From positions 1 to 64,000 of the forward strand of contig NZ_NFVA01000025.1 of NCBI RefSeq assembly GCF_002264395.1: a DNA stretch of 64,000 nt. The letters run 5' to 3'. Shown here piece by piece: positions 34,122 to 44,933 of the stretch; positions within the stretch are counted from its first letter, which is position 1, and each line of letters starts with the position of its first letter. Below the pieces are notes generated by a model. The model did no database searches and had not been told where the DNA came from. It worked only from the letters and a program-made list of their open reading frames with translations. The position numbers and the translations under genes were made by a program. Source of the DNA: Paenibacillus sp. VTT E-133291 (GTDB lineage Bacteria > Bacillota > Bacilli > Paenibacillales > Paenibacillaceae).

Positions 34122-35372
34122 TTAAGCCGTCCGTTCTGTAGCTTTGAGCCGAAGCGCCTTCTTCTCTTCCGCTTTCTCCACTGGCGGTTTTAGCGAAATC
34201 GCGATGATGCAGGCCAGCAGACACAAGAGACCAAAGATCACGAAAGTAGGTTTAAACCCGCCCAGGAAGACGGCGATGAACGAACCGGAAAGGGCTCCAA
34301 TACCGAAACCTTGATATACGATTCCATAGTTCTTACTGTGATTTTTAAGACCAAAGAAGTCACTGACAATCGCCGGGAACACTGTAATGTTACCCCCGAA
34401 ACAGAATGCAATGGCTGCTACACAAGTGAAGAACAGTCCGAAATTCAGCGTCGCATAGCTAAGGGTCAGCATAGCGGCTGCCGTTACTGCAAGCGAAGCA
34501 CCTACCAGCTTCAAACGGCTCATTTTGTCAGACAAGGCACCCAAGATTAAACGCCCTGCTGTATTAAAAATTGCAATCATCGCTACGGCATTAGCTGCCG
34601 TCTGTACATCAAGTCCAGCCAGCTGCACCCCGATGTCTTTAACAATACCGATCAAATACAGACCACACATACAAGCGGTAAAGAAAATGATGAATAACAG
34701 ATAAGCTTCTTTTGTCCGTAGCATTTCTTTTACCGTGTAGTCCTTCGGTTTAGCGATAGTCGAAGCTGATGTTGCACCCAGTGATGCCGTTTGTACTGGA
34801 GCTTCTCTGACAAGTAAGGAACCGATTACAATCATCACCATAACAATCATGCCCCAATACATAAACGTATTAGACACACCCACCGAGTCGATCAAACTAC
34901 CATTGATATATTTAAATATCAAGCTCCCCGTTCCGTAAGCACCCACGGACACACCGGAGATTAAGCCTTTATTATTCGGAAACCATTTAATTAAGTTAGA
35001 TAATGAAGTGATATAAGCTGTTCCGTCTGCAAAACCAACGATTACCCCAGCCAATATATAGAACATTAGCAGCGAATTCGCCTGAGAGCTAAGAATCAAT
35101 CCTAGACCAAGCACAATCCCTGCGGTGGCAGTTAAGCGGCGAAGACCAAAACGATCCTGCAATTTCCCTGCGAACAAAGTCGCAAAAGCGAGTGCAAAGC
35201 TCGTGATCGAAAACGTAATCGAAACAGCGTTAAGCTCCCATCCGAATTTTGTTACCAGATGTGCATTGAACAAGCTCCATGTATAAATGGTACCTAGACC
35301 CATCTGCATAATTACGGTTCCTAATACGATAAGCCACCGTTTTGCGTTTTTGTTGTCTTTCGTCGAAGTCAT
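34122..35372 (-). CDS. OFA-family MFS transporter (YhjX-like)
   Basis: A 416-residue, 12-TM MFS protein of the oxalate/formate antiporter (OFA) family: MQMGLGTIYTWSLFNAHLV in the first helix, GKLQDRFGLRRL as motif A and GFADGTAYITSLSNLIKWFP. E. coli YhjX belongs to the same group and is induced by the pyruvate-sensing YpdAB system. Here the gene follows a LytS/LytT pair of the YpdAB type, and its promoter carries a direct repeat like the YpdB target. It probably moves pyruvate or a related carboxylate; this is an inference from context. The ATG follows AAGGA. Confidence 0.85.
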   Translation of the reverse strand: MTSTKDNKNAKRWLIVLGTVIMQMGLGTIYTWSLFNAHLVTKFGWELNAVSITFSITSFALAFATLFAGKLQDRFGLRRLTATAGIVLGLGLILSSQANSLLMFYILAGVIVGFADGTAYITSLSNLIKWFPNNKGLISGVSVGAYGTGSLIFKYINGSLIDSVGVSNTFMYWGMIVMVMIVIGSLLVREAPVQTASLGATSASTIAKPKDYTVKEMLRTKEAYLLFIIFFTACMCGLYLIGIVKDIGVQLAGLDVQTAANAVAMIAIFNTAGRLILGALSDKMSRLKLVGASLAVTAAAMLTLSYATLNFGLFFTCVAAIAFCFGGNITVFPAIVSDFFGLKNHSKNYGIVYQGFGIGALSGSFIAVFLGGFKPTFVIFGLLCLLACIIAISLKPPVEKAEEKKALRLKATERTA

Positions 35373-35466
35373 GGTCTATTCCTTCTTTCTCTCTCGTGAT
35401 GTGCTACAAGAGCTTCTATCGCCTCTTTATTGTAGCTAAACCAGCGGATGTTGAGAGAAATCTGGC

Positions 35467-35497
35467 ATGAAATGACGCAAATGAAGAATGAACTGCA
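35467..35497 (-). promoter_or_regulatory. Putative LytTR (YpdB-type) direct-repeat site
   Basis: On the minus strand TGCAGTTCAT and GTCATTTCAT are separated by exactly 11 nt, i.e. in phase at 21 bp. The published E. coli YpdB motif at yhjX is two GGCATTTCAT boxes with an 11-bp spacer; each half here matches at 8 or 9 of 10 positions. A TACAAT -10 box with a poor -35 follows downstream, as expected for an activated promoter. The site overlaps the lytT-like stop codon. Confidence 0.65.
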
Positions 35498-35498
35498 T

Positions 35499-36227
35499 TT
35501 ATAAGCGCATGATCTGCCTGAATTCTTTTACCTTACTGCGACTTACGGGCACCTCAAACTCCAAATCATGCAAACGCAGCAAATACGTATTGTTGAACCA
35601 AGGGATGATTTCCTTGATTTTGGACAGGTTAACGATATAGGAACGATGGCAGCGAAAAAAACGATCCTCCGGCAGTCGATTATAAAAATCGCTGATGCTG
35701 AGCGCCATACTATATTCCTCACCTTTAGTTATTACGCTCGTACTTTTCTCTTGTGCGGAGGCGTAATAAATATCGTCGGCATTCACTACGATAATCTTTT
35801 CGTTTTTCCACAGATTCACCTTATCACTGACGGGATTACGTTCCTCTTCCCCCTGTCTTCCGCGAGCAACGAATGCCCCCTCTAGCTTGTGCAGCATAGC
35901 TTTAATGCGAACCTCACTGTAGGGTTTAAGAATATAGTCAAACGCTTCAATCTCAAATGCCTCAGCGGCATGCTCCTTATACGCAGTAATAAACACTATA
36001 TAAGGTTTTACCGAGAATCTGCTAATATTCTGAGCCAGCAGCACTCCGTCTATCGAGGGAATGTTAATGTCCAGAAAGATCACATCTACCGTCTCAACCT
36101 GTAAAAATTTGAGTGCATCCAGCCCATCTTCAAATTGTGCGGCAATATCGATCCCGCTATGTGTCTCTATTAAATAAGCCAGCTCCTGTCTTGCCAGCTC
36201 TTCATCCTCTACGATGATCGCTCTCAT
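35499..36227 (-). CDS. LytTR-family response regulator (LytT/YpdB-like)
   Basis: A 242-residue regulator with a receiver domain (1-120; acidic IVEDEE, phospho-Asp in VIFLDINIP, Lys in ILKPYSE) and a C-terminal LytTR DNA-binding domain (about 140-240; [17 protein letters not shown]). LytTR proteins bind pairs of direct repeats spaced by two helical turns. The start overlaps the sensor kinase stop by 4 bp. The likely target is the OFA transporter gene immediately downstream, whose promoter holds a suitable repeat. Confidence 0.92.
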   Translation of the reverse strand: MRAIIVEDEELARQELAYLIETHSGIDIAAQFEDGLDALKFLQVETVDVIFLDINIPSIDGVLLAQNISRFSVKPYIVFITAYKEHAAEAFEIEAFDYILKPYSEVRIKAMLHKLEGAFVARGRQGEEERNPVSDKVNLWKNEKIIVVNADDIYYASAQEKSTSVITKGEEYSMALSISDFYNRLPEDRFFRCHRSYIVNLSKIKEIIPWFNNTYLLRLHDLEFEVPVSRSKVKEFRQIMRL

Positions 36228-37948
36228 AGCCCCTCCTTTTTGACATCAAAAAAGATGTCCGTCCCTTTATCCAATCTCTGAATGGTAAGTCCTGTCCCAT
36301 AGATCAGCTTGACCCGTTGATGTACATTAAATAGTCCGATTTTATTCTCCGGCATATCGCCAGCATAGACCTTCTCTATGGTATCTTCGCTGATGCCAGC
36401 TCCGGTATCCCGAATGCCAACCCGCACATTATCGCCTTGATCTTTTACAGAAATCGTTACCGTTCCCGTCCCTCTTACCTTCAGTATGCCATGGATGATC
36501 GCATTCTCTACAAGCGGCTGAATAATCAGACTCGGAATCCGGACTTGAACCTCATCAATATCATAAAGCACGTTAAGACGGCTTCCGAAGCGCGCCTTTT
36601 CAATCTCAACGTATTGCTGGACCTGCTGTAGCTCTCGTTTAATGTCGATAAATTCATCCGTCAGCTCCAGATTGTATCTCATATAACCGGACAGATTCAC
36701 GATCAACTCACGCGCCTTATCCGGATTAATCCGGATCGAGGACGCAATCGCGTTCAGCGCATTGAACAGAAAGTGTGGGTTAATGCTTGTCTGCAGCGCC
36801 TTTAGCTCCGCTTTGTTCGCCATTTCTTTAATGCCCTCAACCCGCGATACTTCCATTAGCGTAGAGATCATTTGCGACAAACCTACAGCCATAGCTTGTA
36901 AAGAATAAGTGATCTTGTGGGCTCTGGTGTAATAGATTTTGAGCGCTCCCGTCACTTCACCTTTTTCCTTCAATGGAATAATAATCAGCGATTTAATCTC
37001 CGGATTCACATAATCACTATCGTCGTTACGGATCGTAATTTCACCACTGGACAACGTCACTTTCGTTTCTTCGCTTATAATTTCATTGGTCGTAGTATAA
37101 TCCTCTTCTCCAACACCAACGTAAGCGAGAATGAGTCTTGTATCCGAAATAGCTACAGCGTCTGCACCGATATCTTCTTTGATAATTTGGCAGATGGTAC
37201 GAAGCGACTCGGGATTAATATTGCGAAAATATGGCAAGGTCTTATTGGCAATATCCAGTGCCAGCTTGGACTGCTTCGCTGCAATCCGTTCCTTTTCACC
37301 CTCCACACTCTGCACTAGCATGACAATCAGACCAACACTAATCTGGCTCATAATCATCGGAAAAGCAATTTTGGACACGATATCCACACCCAGCGATGAC
37401 GGTTCGGCCATCACCAGAATGAGCAACATCGTCAGGGCTTCACAGGCCATCCCGGCCAAAATACCGGCCATCCAACGACGTTCACCTGAAGTGCGGCGGT
37501 ATATTACCCCTGACACAATCCCTGCGGTAATACTCGTAATCAGACAAGGAAGAGAGGTTACCCCTCCAATATCAATTAGAAAACGGTGAACCCCTGAGAT
37601 GATGCCTGTTATGAGCCCTACCCATGGCCCGAACAAAATCCCACCAGACACGATGGCGATAATTCGTACATTCACAAGCGAGCCTTCCACATTAATCCCA
37701 CTATAGGTACCAAAGATAGCGAATAAACTGAAGATCGTAGTCGCAATGGCAAGCTCCTGCGGGGCGTAGGTTCCTTTTTGAAAAATCTCTTTAAACCGCG
37801 GCAGACGAGTCAGCACGAACAGACACATCAGCAGTAGTGCAGCTCTTTCGAATAATTGCAGTAATATCGTAAACGTATATTGCACGGTCTCCGCCTCCAA
37901 AGGACTAGATGTCGACTTATTATAAAGATAGTTCATGCCTCTGTCCAT
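36224..37948 (-). CDS. LytS/YpdA-type sensor histidine kinase
   Basis: A 574-residue kinase with a 5TM-LYT membrane domain (about 20-215), a GAF domain (about 225-360) and a His_kinase domain with [20 protein letters not shown] (phospho-His in NPHFLFN) plus HATPase_c. E. coli YpdA and BtsS and Bacillus LytS share this layout and respond to extracellular pyruvate. It is coupled by a 4-bp overlap to the LytTR regulator gene and lies upstream of an OFA transporter, so pyruvate or a similar acid is the likely signal. The ATG follows AAAGGAT by 7 nt. Confidence 0.9.
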   Translation of the reverse strand: MDRGMNYLYNKSTSSPLEAETVQYTFTILLQLFERAALLLMCLFVLTRLPRFKEIFQKGTYAPQELAIATTIFSLFAIFGTYSGINVEGSLVNVRIIAIVSGGILFGPWVGLITGIISGVHRFLIDIGGVTSLPCLITSITAGIVSGVIYRRTSGERRWMAGILAGMACEALTMLLILVMAEPSSLGVDIVSKIAFPMIMSQISVGLIVMLVQSVEGEKERIAAKQSKLALDIANKTLPYFRNINPESLRTICQIIKEDIGADAVAISDTRLILAYVGVGEEDYTTTNEIISEETKVTLSSGEITIRNDDSDYVNPEIKSLIIIPLKEKGEVTGALKIYYTRAHKITYSLQAMAVGLSQMISTLMEVSRVEGIKEMANKAELKALQTSINPHFLFNALNAIASSIRINPDKARELIVNLSGYMRYNLELTDEFIDIKRELQQVQQYVEIEKARFGSRLNVLYDIDEVQVRIPSLIIQPLVENAIIHGILKVRGTGTVTISVKDQGDNVRVGIRDTGAGISEDTIEKVYAGDMPENKIGLFNVHQRVKLIYGTGLTIQRLDKGTDIFFDVKKEGL

Positions 37949-38033
37949 TCAGCCTATCCTTTAATACCTCTATTGAAACTCTTGTTGTATGATAGGATCA
38001 GAATAAAAGCATACATATACGGAGGTGGGCGGT

Positions 38034-38606
38034 TTGCAAAAATTAGAACATGAGGCAGATATCATACAGCTTGTACAAAATGATCCCTGGATGATGGATA
38101 TATTAGAGAATGCTAGATCGCTGCAGTTACCTGACTGGTGGGTTTGCGCCGGCTTTGTGCGTGCAAAAATTTGGGACACCCTTCACGGCTTCGAAGAACG
38201 GACACCTTTGCCAGATGTTGATGTTATTTATTATGACGACAGCAATCTTCAAGAGGAGGTGGAGAAGGATTGGGAGGCGAGACTACGAAGCCTGAATCCT
38301 GCTATTCCCTGGTCTGTTAAGAATGAAGCAAGAATGCATACCGTCAATCAACTCCCACCGTATACATCAGCTGTTGATGCGATATCCAAGTTTCCGGAAA
38401 CCGCTACAGCGCTTGGACTCTCCCTAGATCCATCAGGGAAAATCCTCCTAGTCGCTCCACACGGAATTTACGATGTTATTCATGTAGTATTACGACCTAC
38501 CCCACATTTTACTGAAAACCCGAGCTTACTCCCTATTTATGAACAACGCGTTATTAAAAAGAACTGGCAGGCGACGTGGAAACAGTTGCAGATCAGCGCT
38601 ACCTAA
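38034..38606 (+). CDS. Nucleotidyltransferase-family protein
   Basis: A 190-residue protein of the NTP_transf_6 (DUF925) type, with WWVCAGFVRAKIWDTLHGF, the metal-binding PLPDVDVIYYD and a central WSVKNEARMH. Family members are uncharacterised nucleotidyltransferase-fold proteins, common in Bacillales. I start at TTG 38034 because GGAGG lies 8 nt upstream; a GTG three codons earlier overlaps that site. Divergent from the LytS-like gene and followed by a terminator. Role unknown. Confidence 0.8.
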   Translation: MQKLEHEADIIQLVQNDPWMMDILENARSLQLPDWWVCAGFVRAKIWDTLHGFEERTPLPDVDVIYYDDSNLQEEVEKDWEARLRSLNPAIPWSVKNEARMHTVNQLPPYTSAVDAISKFPETATALGLSLDPSGKILLVAPHGIYDVIHVVLRPTPHFTENPSLLPIYEQRVIKKNWQATWKQLQISAT

Positions 38607-38613
38607 AATAACA

Positions 38614-38648
38614 AAAAGCAAGCCCCTAATATAGCAGGGCTTGCTTTT
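38614..38648. terminator. Bidirectional terminator
   Basis: AAAAGCAAGCCC / GGGCTTGCTTTT stem between the convergent nucleotidyltransferase and chemoreceptor genes, with A/T flanks for both directions. Confidence 0.88.
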
Positions 38649-38657
38649 CTGGTTTTA

Positions 38658-40175
38658 TTACACCGCCAAATCGATACCTACTACACCAACGACATCTCCC
38701 TGACGATTCTTAATCGCTCTGGATAATGTAACACAAGAACGCTTCGTAATCGCAGATACATAAGGCTTCGAGACATATTCACCTTCATTTATGGCCCCAT
38801 TCCACCAATCACGCCGCTTGGCATTCAAGAGGCCAGCCGCTGGCTCGGAATAGATAAAGGTCCCATCCGTCCGATTGGACCAAATGGCTTGTACATCCGG
38901 ATTTTTTTTAATGTAAGAGGTCAAAACACCTTGATGAACTTCAGTATCTGGGTCGTACAGTTCTTCTTTAGCTGAAATTGTCTCCAAGAGACTCTGCATT
39001 TCTTGAAGCCGGGCTGCATATTGGCTCATCTCGATTTCTTCTCGACCCGCAATGCCGGTAACCGACTGCTGCAACGATTGCGACTCGGCTAACAGATTGG
39101 CGCTGACTTCGTTCAGCTGCCCGATCTGGCTCCGCTGCCGTGTCACCTGTTCCAGCGTAAGATCCACATTGGCAATCGTCTCATTCACGATAGCCACTGC
39201 CCCACTCAGCTCCGTCGTCACTTCAACTATCAGCTTGCCCTGCTTCGCGGCAGCATCGATGGTTTCCGTTACTGCGCTGCCGACCTCATCGACTCTCGAA
39301 GCAATATCATCGAGTCGAAGCTTCACCGTGCCGACCTCGTTCACCCCACGTTCCACTGAATCTTGCTCTTTCGTAACGGATTCCAGCACCTGCTGTACTC
39401 CGTTATTAATGTCGAGCAAGATGCCGGAGGAACGGTCGACCGAGCTCTTGCTTTGATCAGCCAGCTGCCGAATCCGGCTGGCCACCACCGCAAATCCGCG
39501 GCCCTGTTCCCCGGCCCGGGCCGCTTCTATGGAAGCATTAAGTGCTAGCAGCGAGGTCTCATCCACAATTCCGTTAATAAGCGTATTGATCTCTTCTACC
39601 ATCGCAATATGATTACTCAAGATAGTAAACTTAGCTAACATGTCCCCGCTCTGCATCTGTAAATCCTTCATCACAGCATCTGCGATGCTCAAGGAATCTA
39701 CCATGGTTGTCATTCCTTGACGGGCATATTGCATATTTGACCCCAGTCTCTCCGTCAACTCTTCGATATGTGTGGTAACGGATGCTACTCCGCCCATTGT
39801 CCGATAAGCACCTTCAATGTTAGCTTTAGCTTCGTTACTGCGAATCCGCAAATCCATTTCATATTCATGTGAATAATCAGCTGTCCGCTGCAGCTTTTCT
39901 GTATGACGGCTGATTTCTTCGAGTGCACCATGCAGTCGGTCCGAAGTAACTACAATCTCATTGCCAAGCAGCTCCACTTTACTATTAGCTTCCTTCAGCA
40001 GTACTTCTTTACGGTAAACGTAGCGGGACAAATTTAGCAGGACCCAGCCTAGAGAAGCCATAAGCAGGATGATTACCAGCTTATGAATCCAGAACATGTC
40101 TATCAACAAACTGTAAACACTGACCAGGAGCAACAGGACGACTACAAAAATCTGGCTTCGACGAATCTGCATCAT
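38658..40175 (-). CDS. Methyl-accepting chemotaxis protein with C-terminal PDC/Cache-like domain
   Basis: A 505-residue chemoreceptor. Two closely spaced N-terminal transmembrane helices (about 5-45) leave almost no extracellular domain. A long coiled coil with the signalling tip ([20 protein letters not shown]) runs to about residue 390. The last 100 residues ([13 protein letters not shown] through [12 protein letters not shown] to [11 protein letters not shown]) look like a PDC/Cache sensor, normally extracellular but here at the cytoplasmic end. It would signal to CheA according to an internal ligand. The ATG at 40175 follows GTGGAG by 8 nt; a TTG six codons upstream is less likely. Divergent from a diguanylate cyclase gene. 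Confidence 0.85.
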   Translation of the reverse strand: MMQIRRSQIFVVVLLLLVSVYSLLIDMFWIHKLVIILLMASLGWVLLNLSRYVYRKEVLLKEANSKVELLGNEIVVTSDRLHGALEEISRHTEKLQRTADYSHEYEMDLRIRSNEAKANIEGAYRTMGGVASVTTHIEELTERLGSNMQYARQGMTTMVDSLSIADAVMKDLQMQSGDMLAKFTILSNHIAMVEEINTLINGIVDETSLLALNASIEAARAGEQGRGFAVVASRIRQLADQSKSSVDRSSGILLDINNGVQQVLESVTKEQDSVERGVNEVGTVKLRLDDIASRVDEVGSAVTETIDAAAKQGKLIVEVTTELSGAVAIVNETIANVDLTLEQVTRQRSQIGQLNEVSANLLAESQSLQQSVTGIAGREEIEMSQYAARLQEMQSLLETISAKEELYDPDTEVHQGVLTSYIKKNPDVQAIWSNRTDGTFIYSEPAAGLLNAKRRDWWNGAINEGEYVSKPYVSAITKRSCVTLSRAIKNRQGDVVGVVGIDLAV

Positions 40176-40419
40176 TATTCCCACTCCACTCAATTGATGT
40201 TATGTATTCTAACATTATATCAGCAGAGTTAATGAAAGGAAATACTTTCTATACTATTCCTTTTCGATCAGTCCTTCCACACGCTAATCCATATCTATGG
40301 AGGACCTATACCAACGTTACCGTAATATACGAATATATTTGGAGATAATTGGTCGAGAGGGAATCCGTAATTATTGTCGAATATATAAGCAAATTGCCAC
40401 TGGAAAAGAGGAACACATT

Positions 40420-41514
40420 ATGCATACTACATCTCAAACTCCTCGTCAGACCCATTGGAATCGCGTCCTGCTCAATGCATTCTGGATCATCCTGATTGTG
40501 GATTTAAGTATTCATATGTTTGTTTCTCAATGCTTATGGGGCCAACATTCGGATACCCTAACCAGGGGAGAGTTTATTACTCAGTCGCTGATTCCTGATT
40601 CCGTCATATTGACTTTGATCTTTATTCTGGAATTTATCTATAGATGGAAACCCGAATGGTCCGAGCTAGCGATTACAGTAGCGAGCCATTTATTTGCGCT
40701 TCTTATTATCATCAATCTCAATGATGAACTGTATGTTAAGTCATTAATTATGCTGCTGCCGCTGCTTGTATCCATGATCTATATGAAGTCTAGTTATATG
40801 ATAGCCTCTTCTGCTGTTTGTCTACTGTACACGATCATTTTATTCATCAAGGCATCTAATCACGGGTATGTCCCCATCGCCCAAACTATCATTATTGTTC
40901 TTATTTTTGCTTCTACTGCTTTAGCAGGCTTTGCAGTTATCGGTCGCGGGCGTGATTTGATGCGATCCCTGGAGAACTCCGTAAAGTCAGAACAGGAGTT
41001 ACGCATTCAGAATATAATCATGGACCGGCTATCCAAGATCGATCCTCTGACGGACCTTTATAATCATAAGACGTTTCATGAATACTTAGGATGGCTGATC
41101 GATCATCAGCAGAGTAATCCATTTCCTATGCAGCTAGCCGTCATGGACATCGACAACTTCAAAAAAGTAAATGATTCCTATGGGCACTCCGTTGGAGATA
41201 TCGTATTGCAAAAGGTTGCAGCGATCCTCCTCGAGCATGTCGGTCCTGATGATTTCGCGGCTCGCTTTGGCGGGGAAGAATTTGTCGTCATTCTGACTTC
41301 TAAGACCCTTAATCATTCTCATGAGATTATGAAGCATATTCTAACGTCCATCTCCGATACCCCCTTTGCGGAAATGAACGACAAAAACGTAACCGTCAGT
41401 ATCGGTATGCACGATTTTATAGGTACAGATTCCAAAAACTCTACATTTCAGAAAGCAGACGATGCACTTTATGAGGCTAAGAACACCGGGAAGAACAAAA
41501 TCGTAATCAGCTAA
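40420..41514 (+). CDS. Membrane diguanylate cyclase (GGDEF)
   Basis: A 365-residue protein with about six N-terminal transmembrane helices (about 15-180), a short coiled coil and a C-terminal GGDEF domain. The active-site loop is GGEEF (284-288), and DIDNFKKVNDSYGHSVGD is intact, so it should make c-di-GMP. No I-site RxxD is obvious before GGEEF. The ATG at 40420 follows GAGG by 8 nt; the frame is open 41 codons upstream without a site. Convergent to the GGDEF-EAL gene. Its product could feed the c-di-GMP riboswitch before sinI elsewhere in this window. Confidence 0.88.
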   Translation: MHTTSQTPRQTHWNRVLLNAFWIILIVDLSIHMFVSQCLWGQHSDTLTRGEFITQSLIPDSVILTLIFILEFIYRWKPEWSELAITVASHLFALLIIINLNDELYVKSLIMLLPLLVSMIYMKSSYMIASSAVCLLYTIILFIKASNHGYVPIAQTIIIVLIFASTALAGFAVIGRGRDLMRSLENSVKSEQELRIQNIIMDRLSKIDPLTDLYNHKTFHEYLGWLIDHQQSNPFPMQLAVMDIDNFKKVNDSYGHSVGDIVLQKVAAILLEHVGPDDFAARFGGEEFVVILTSKTLNHSHEIMKHILTSISDTPFAEMNDKNVTVSIGMHDFIGTDSKNSTFQKADDALYEAKNTGKNKIVIS

Positions 41515-41520
41515 AGGCCG

Positions 41521-41575
41521 AACACAAGCAAAAACGCCTTCGGCGTCCCTAATGGACGGTAAGCGTTTTTGTGTT
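41521..41575. terminator. Shared terminator of the two c-di-GMP genes
   Basis: AACACA...AAAAACGC pairs with GCGTTTTTGTGTT around ACGCCTTCGGCGTCC. It lies between convergent genes and shows strong likeness to the hairpin half of the 100-bp repeats at 19978 and 60416. Confidence 0.8.
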
Positions 41576-44500
41576 CATCTGCTTGAATCTGACTGCTGTA
41601 TCCCATAGCGCCTCTGTGTTTCTAAAAGCTCTTCGACTGCCTGCTTTGGCACAGGTCTGCTAATCAGGTAGCCTTGGATCTTGTCGCAGCCTAATTGCTT
41701 GAGCACATCCATCTGAATGACCTCTTCTACACCCTCTGCTACAACTTTCAGTCCCATATTATGCCCCAACTGTATAATGGACTGCACAAAAGACTGGCTG
41801 TCAGCTTTTTCTGAAAGCGAATCAATAAAGGTTTTATCCATCTTGAGCGTTGAAATCGGCAATTGCTGCAAATAGCTAAGTGATGAATAACCCGTTCCGA
41901 AATCATCCAAGGCGATACTAATGCCCTTAGACTTTAGAAACTGCAGCTTACCCAGAATACTCTCAAATGATTTCATAAAAATAGACTCGGTGATTTCCAG
42001 CTCAAGGCAGCTTGGATTTAGGCCACTTACTGCCAGACTATCCTGTACCCTCTCGATAAAATCGTTCTGGAATAGCTGAATAATCGAAATGTTGACCGAT
42101 ATTTTATAAGGAACACCAGTACGATCTTGAATACCTTTCATAAAGATGCAAGATTCGCGAAGCACCCATTCACCAATATCGATGATCAGTCTGGAATCCT
42201 CAGCAATTTTTATAAAAGAAAGTGGAGATACAGAACCGAGAGATGGGCTGTTCCAACGAATTAAAGCTTCAAAGCCAGAGATGAATCCGGATTCGATATC
42301 CATCTGGGGCTGATAGTTCAGTTCAAATTCATTATTGTTCATAGCACTGCGCAAATGTTTCTCTATATTCATTCGTTCATTAAACGCTGTATGCATCGAT
42401 TTGTCATAGACTACATAAGTTCCTTTGCCATCCTCTTTAGCACGGTACATCGCCACATCCGCATTACTCAAAATTTGCTCGGCCGTCTCTCCATCCTCTG
42501 GATAAAAGGAAATTCCGATGCTTAGCGAGACGTACAGATTACTCTCTCCTATTAAAAAGGACTGCCTGAACGCTCTCATTATACGCTCTGCCAGACGCAA
42601 TACAGCCTCACGATCCTCTGTATCTTTAATAAAAATAACAAATTCATCTCCACCTAGCCGTGAGAGCATATCTCCTTCCCGCATCAGTGACTGCAATCTC
42701 TCACTTGCCTTCCGGATGAGTACATCCCCGGATTTATGACCTAGGGTATCGTTGATGTATTTAAAATTATCTGAATCCAGAAACAGCAGTGCAAATTTCC
42801 CTCCCGGATGCTTTAGATACTTCTCCATGGTCTCCAGCAGACATAAACGGTTAGGTAAGTTACTAAGCGCATCCACATAAGCCAGACGATGCATATGTTT
42901 CTGATTGTCTAGAAGCATATTATATTGTACTAGAAGCTCCTGTTGAGTAGTCGCGAGCTGCTCATAGGTCGCCCCAAGCTCTTGGTAGCTGTTGCTCAGT
43001 TTAAGCTCCGCTTGCTTCCGCTCGCCGATATCAATCAAGGAGCCCATGAATAACAGAACTTTATCCTTTGGATTAACGGTAGCCTTACCCCTAACCTCAA
43101 ACCACACGATTTGATTATCTTTGGTAATCATGCGGAACTCCGTTTCGAAAATAGGTGTGACACCCTTCAGGTGATCTTGTTTAAGCTTAAGGGTTGTAGC
43201 AAGGTCTTCCGGATGAACAATACTAAGCACTCCATCTTCAAACGAATTGATTTCATCCTTCGTGTAACCCATGAGTTCATACCATCGTTCCGATAAATTA
43301 AAGTGTCTCGCCTCCAAATCAAACTCCCACATATACGCACCAGAACCTTCTGTGGAGAGCCGAATACGCCTTTCACTGATTTGTAGCTTATTAAATTGCT
43401 CCTGTAGATCGATCTCTGTCGCTGAGAGCTCTTCGTATGTAGCTTCCAATTCCCTATAACTTAGCTGTAGCCTCAGCTCATTTTGTTTACGATTATCGAT
43501 ATCCACACCTACAAGGACAAAGATATCGGCTGCTTGCTTATCAAGTCCTTTTAATAAGGCTGTCCGGAATGAGAAATATCGCGCTTCAGATGACTGGTCT
43601 GGGAGTTTAATTTCTACGTTGCTGACATATTCGAGACGTATTGCCTGCTTCAGTAGATCCCGGATTATAGCCGTGCTGCCTTCCAGACCTGCGATATCCT
43701 CAATATTTACACCCAGTACCTCTTTTTCACTTAAACCCGTCATCTGTTCAGCGAATTTATTAAACCGCACTACCTTTTTATCTGCCTGCACCGCCCAAAC
43801 TACCATGCCACTATGCTCTATAACATCTTCAAAAAATTGATGCTCTGAATAAACAGCACGCCGTAAACGATTAATATTCATTTTAAGCAGGACTCCACCC
43901 AGGATAAGAAGACAGAATAGAAGGATTGCTCCGTAAACCCATCTTTTGTGGATCATGCCTTTATAATAATCAGAATGAACGAAAAAATAGTTCTGGTACA
44001 ACTCTTCAAAAGCACCCGAATGCTTCAATTCCCCCAATCTCTCGTTAACATAAGAAACTAACTCCGGTGCAGACTTATTGATTGCAAAAGCTACATCCCT
44101 GGGATAAAGATCATTCATTTCCTTAATAATACTGTCTGTCTTCCCCTGTTCAACGAGCAGATAATCGACCACCTCCTGATTCTCAAATAGAAGGTCGATC
44201 TCCCCTGTTTCTAAAGCCTCCAAGGCTTCAGGAATCGTAGCAAATTCTACGTAATCATTAATTCCCAATTTCCCGTTCAGTACTGTTTCAGAATACTGCC
44301 CGTTTCCTAGACCTATCTTATAACCTCCAAGCTTATTTAAATCAATCTTACCCTTAAGCCCTAGCCTTGCGTAGATGGAAATATAGCTTTTGAAAACAGG
44401 ATCTGAAAATAACAACTCTTGTTTTCGTCCTTCCGTTACTGCCATTAGACCCGCTGTTTCGATATCACCCTGAACGAGCCGATTATACACATCAGGCCAC

Positions 44501-44718
44501 TTCCCTGTACTGTAGTGGACATCATAATCCTGCTTCTCAAAGATCATATTACTCAATTCAATATCAAAACCGGTCATGTACCCATCTTTTATATATTTAT
44601 AAGGTGGATATTCCAGCTCTACTTGATATTCGATCTCCTTTCTTTCGGCGTGAAGAGCAGTAGGAGGTAAGAGCATAAATAAAATACTAATCAGAAGCAA
44701 CAGTCTGCACTGCTTCAT
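41575..44718 (-). CDS. SBP-PAS-PAS-GGDEF-EAL c-di-GMP signalling protein
   Basis: A 1047-residue membrane protein. It has a signal peptide, an extracellular family 3 solute-binding domain (about 25-255, amino-acid-binding type) and a transmembrane helix (about 262-282). PAS domains follow (about 295-410 and 455-575), then GGDEF (about 610-765, intact LGGDEFVIF) and EAL (about 780-1035, FEALIRW and DDFGTGYSSLSYLQQLP). Both catalytic motifs look intact, so it could make and degrade c-di-GMP; in many such proteins one activity dominates. It probably links an external amino acid to c-di-GMP level. AAGGGGG precedes the ATG. Convergent to a diguanylate cyclase gene. Confidence 0.92.
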   Translation of the reverse strand: MKQCRLLLLISILFMLLPPTALHAERKEIEYQVELEYPPYKYIKDGYMTGFDIELSNMIFEKQDYDVHYSTGKWPDVYNRLVQGDIETAGLMAVTEGRKQELLFSDPVFKSYISIYARLGLKGKIDLNKLGGYKIGLGNGQYSETVLNGKLGINDYVEFATIPEALEALETGEIDLLFENQEVVDYLLVEQGKTDSIIKEMNDLYPRDVAFAINKSAPELVSYVNERLGELKHSGAFEELYQNYFFVHSDYYKGMIHKRWVYGAILLFCLLILGGVLLKMNINRLRRAVYSEHQFFEDVIEHSGMVVWAVQADKKVVRFNKFAEQMTGLSEKEVLGVNIEDIAGLEGSTAIIRDLLKQAIRLEYVSNVEIKLPDQSSEARYFSFRTALLKGLDKQAADIFVLVGVDIDNRKQNELRLQLSYRELEATYEELSATEIDLQEQFNKLQISERRIRLSTEGSGAYMWEFDLEARHFNLSERWYELMGYTKDEINSFEDGVLSIVHPEDLATTLKLKQDHLKGVTPIFETEFRMITKDNQIVWFEVRGKATVNPKDKVLLFMGSLIDIGERKQAELKLSNSYQELGATYEQLATTQQELLVQYNMLLDNQKHMHRLAYVDALSNLPNRLCLLETMEKYLKHPGGKFALLFLDSDNFKYINDTLGHKSGDVLIRKASERLQSLMREGDMLSRLGGDEFVIFIKDTEDREAVLRLAERIMRAFRQSFLIGESNLYVSLSIGISFYPEDGETAEQILSNADVAMYRAKEDGKGTYVVYDKSMHTAFNERMNIEKHLRSAMNNNEFELNYQPQMDIESGFISGFEALIRWNSPSLGSVSPLSFIKIAEDSRLIIDIGEWVLRESCIFMKGIQDRTGVPYKISVNISIIQLFQNDFIERVQDSLAVSGLNPSCLELEITESIFMKSFESILGKLQFLKSKGISIALDDFGTGYSSLSYLQQLPISTLKMDKTFIDSLSEKADSQSFVQSIIQLGHNMGLKVVAEGVEEVIQMDVLKQLGCDKIQGYLISRPVPKQAVEELLETQRRYGIQQSDSSR

Positions 44719-44933
44719 CGCTTGTTCCCCCTTTTTACTGAATTTACAGTAATATCCTAAATGTTATTCGACAAAATATGGCAATACCCCTGCTTTTTCT
44801 TTCCTCGTCACATAATATACGCAAATCCCATCAATGAACCCTTCCCTTTGTAAATTATATAAAATTACGGATGCTACATTTTTATATTGCTTTTTAGATG
44901 GAAAATGTGGATAATAGCAATAATGATACAAGT

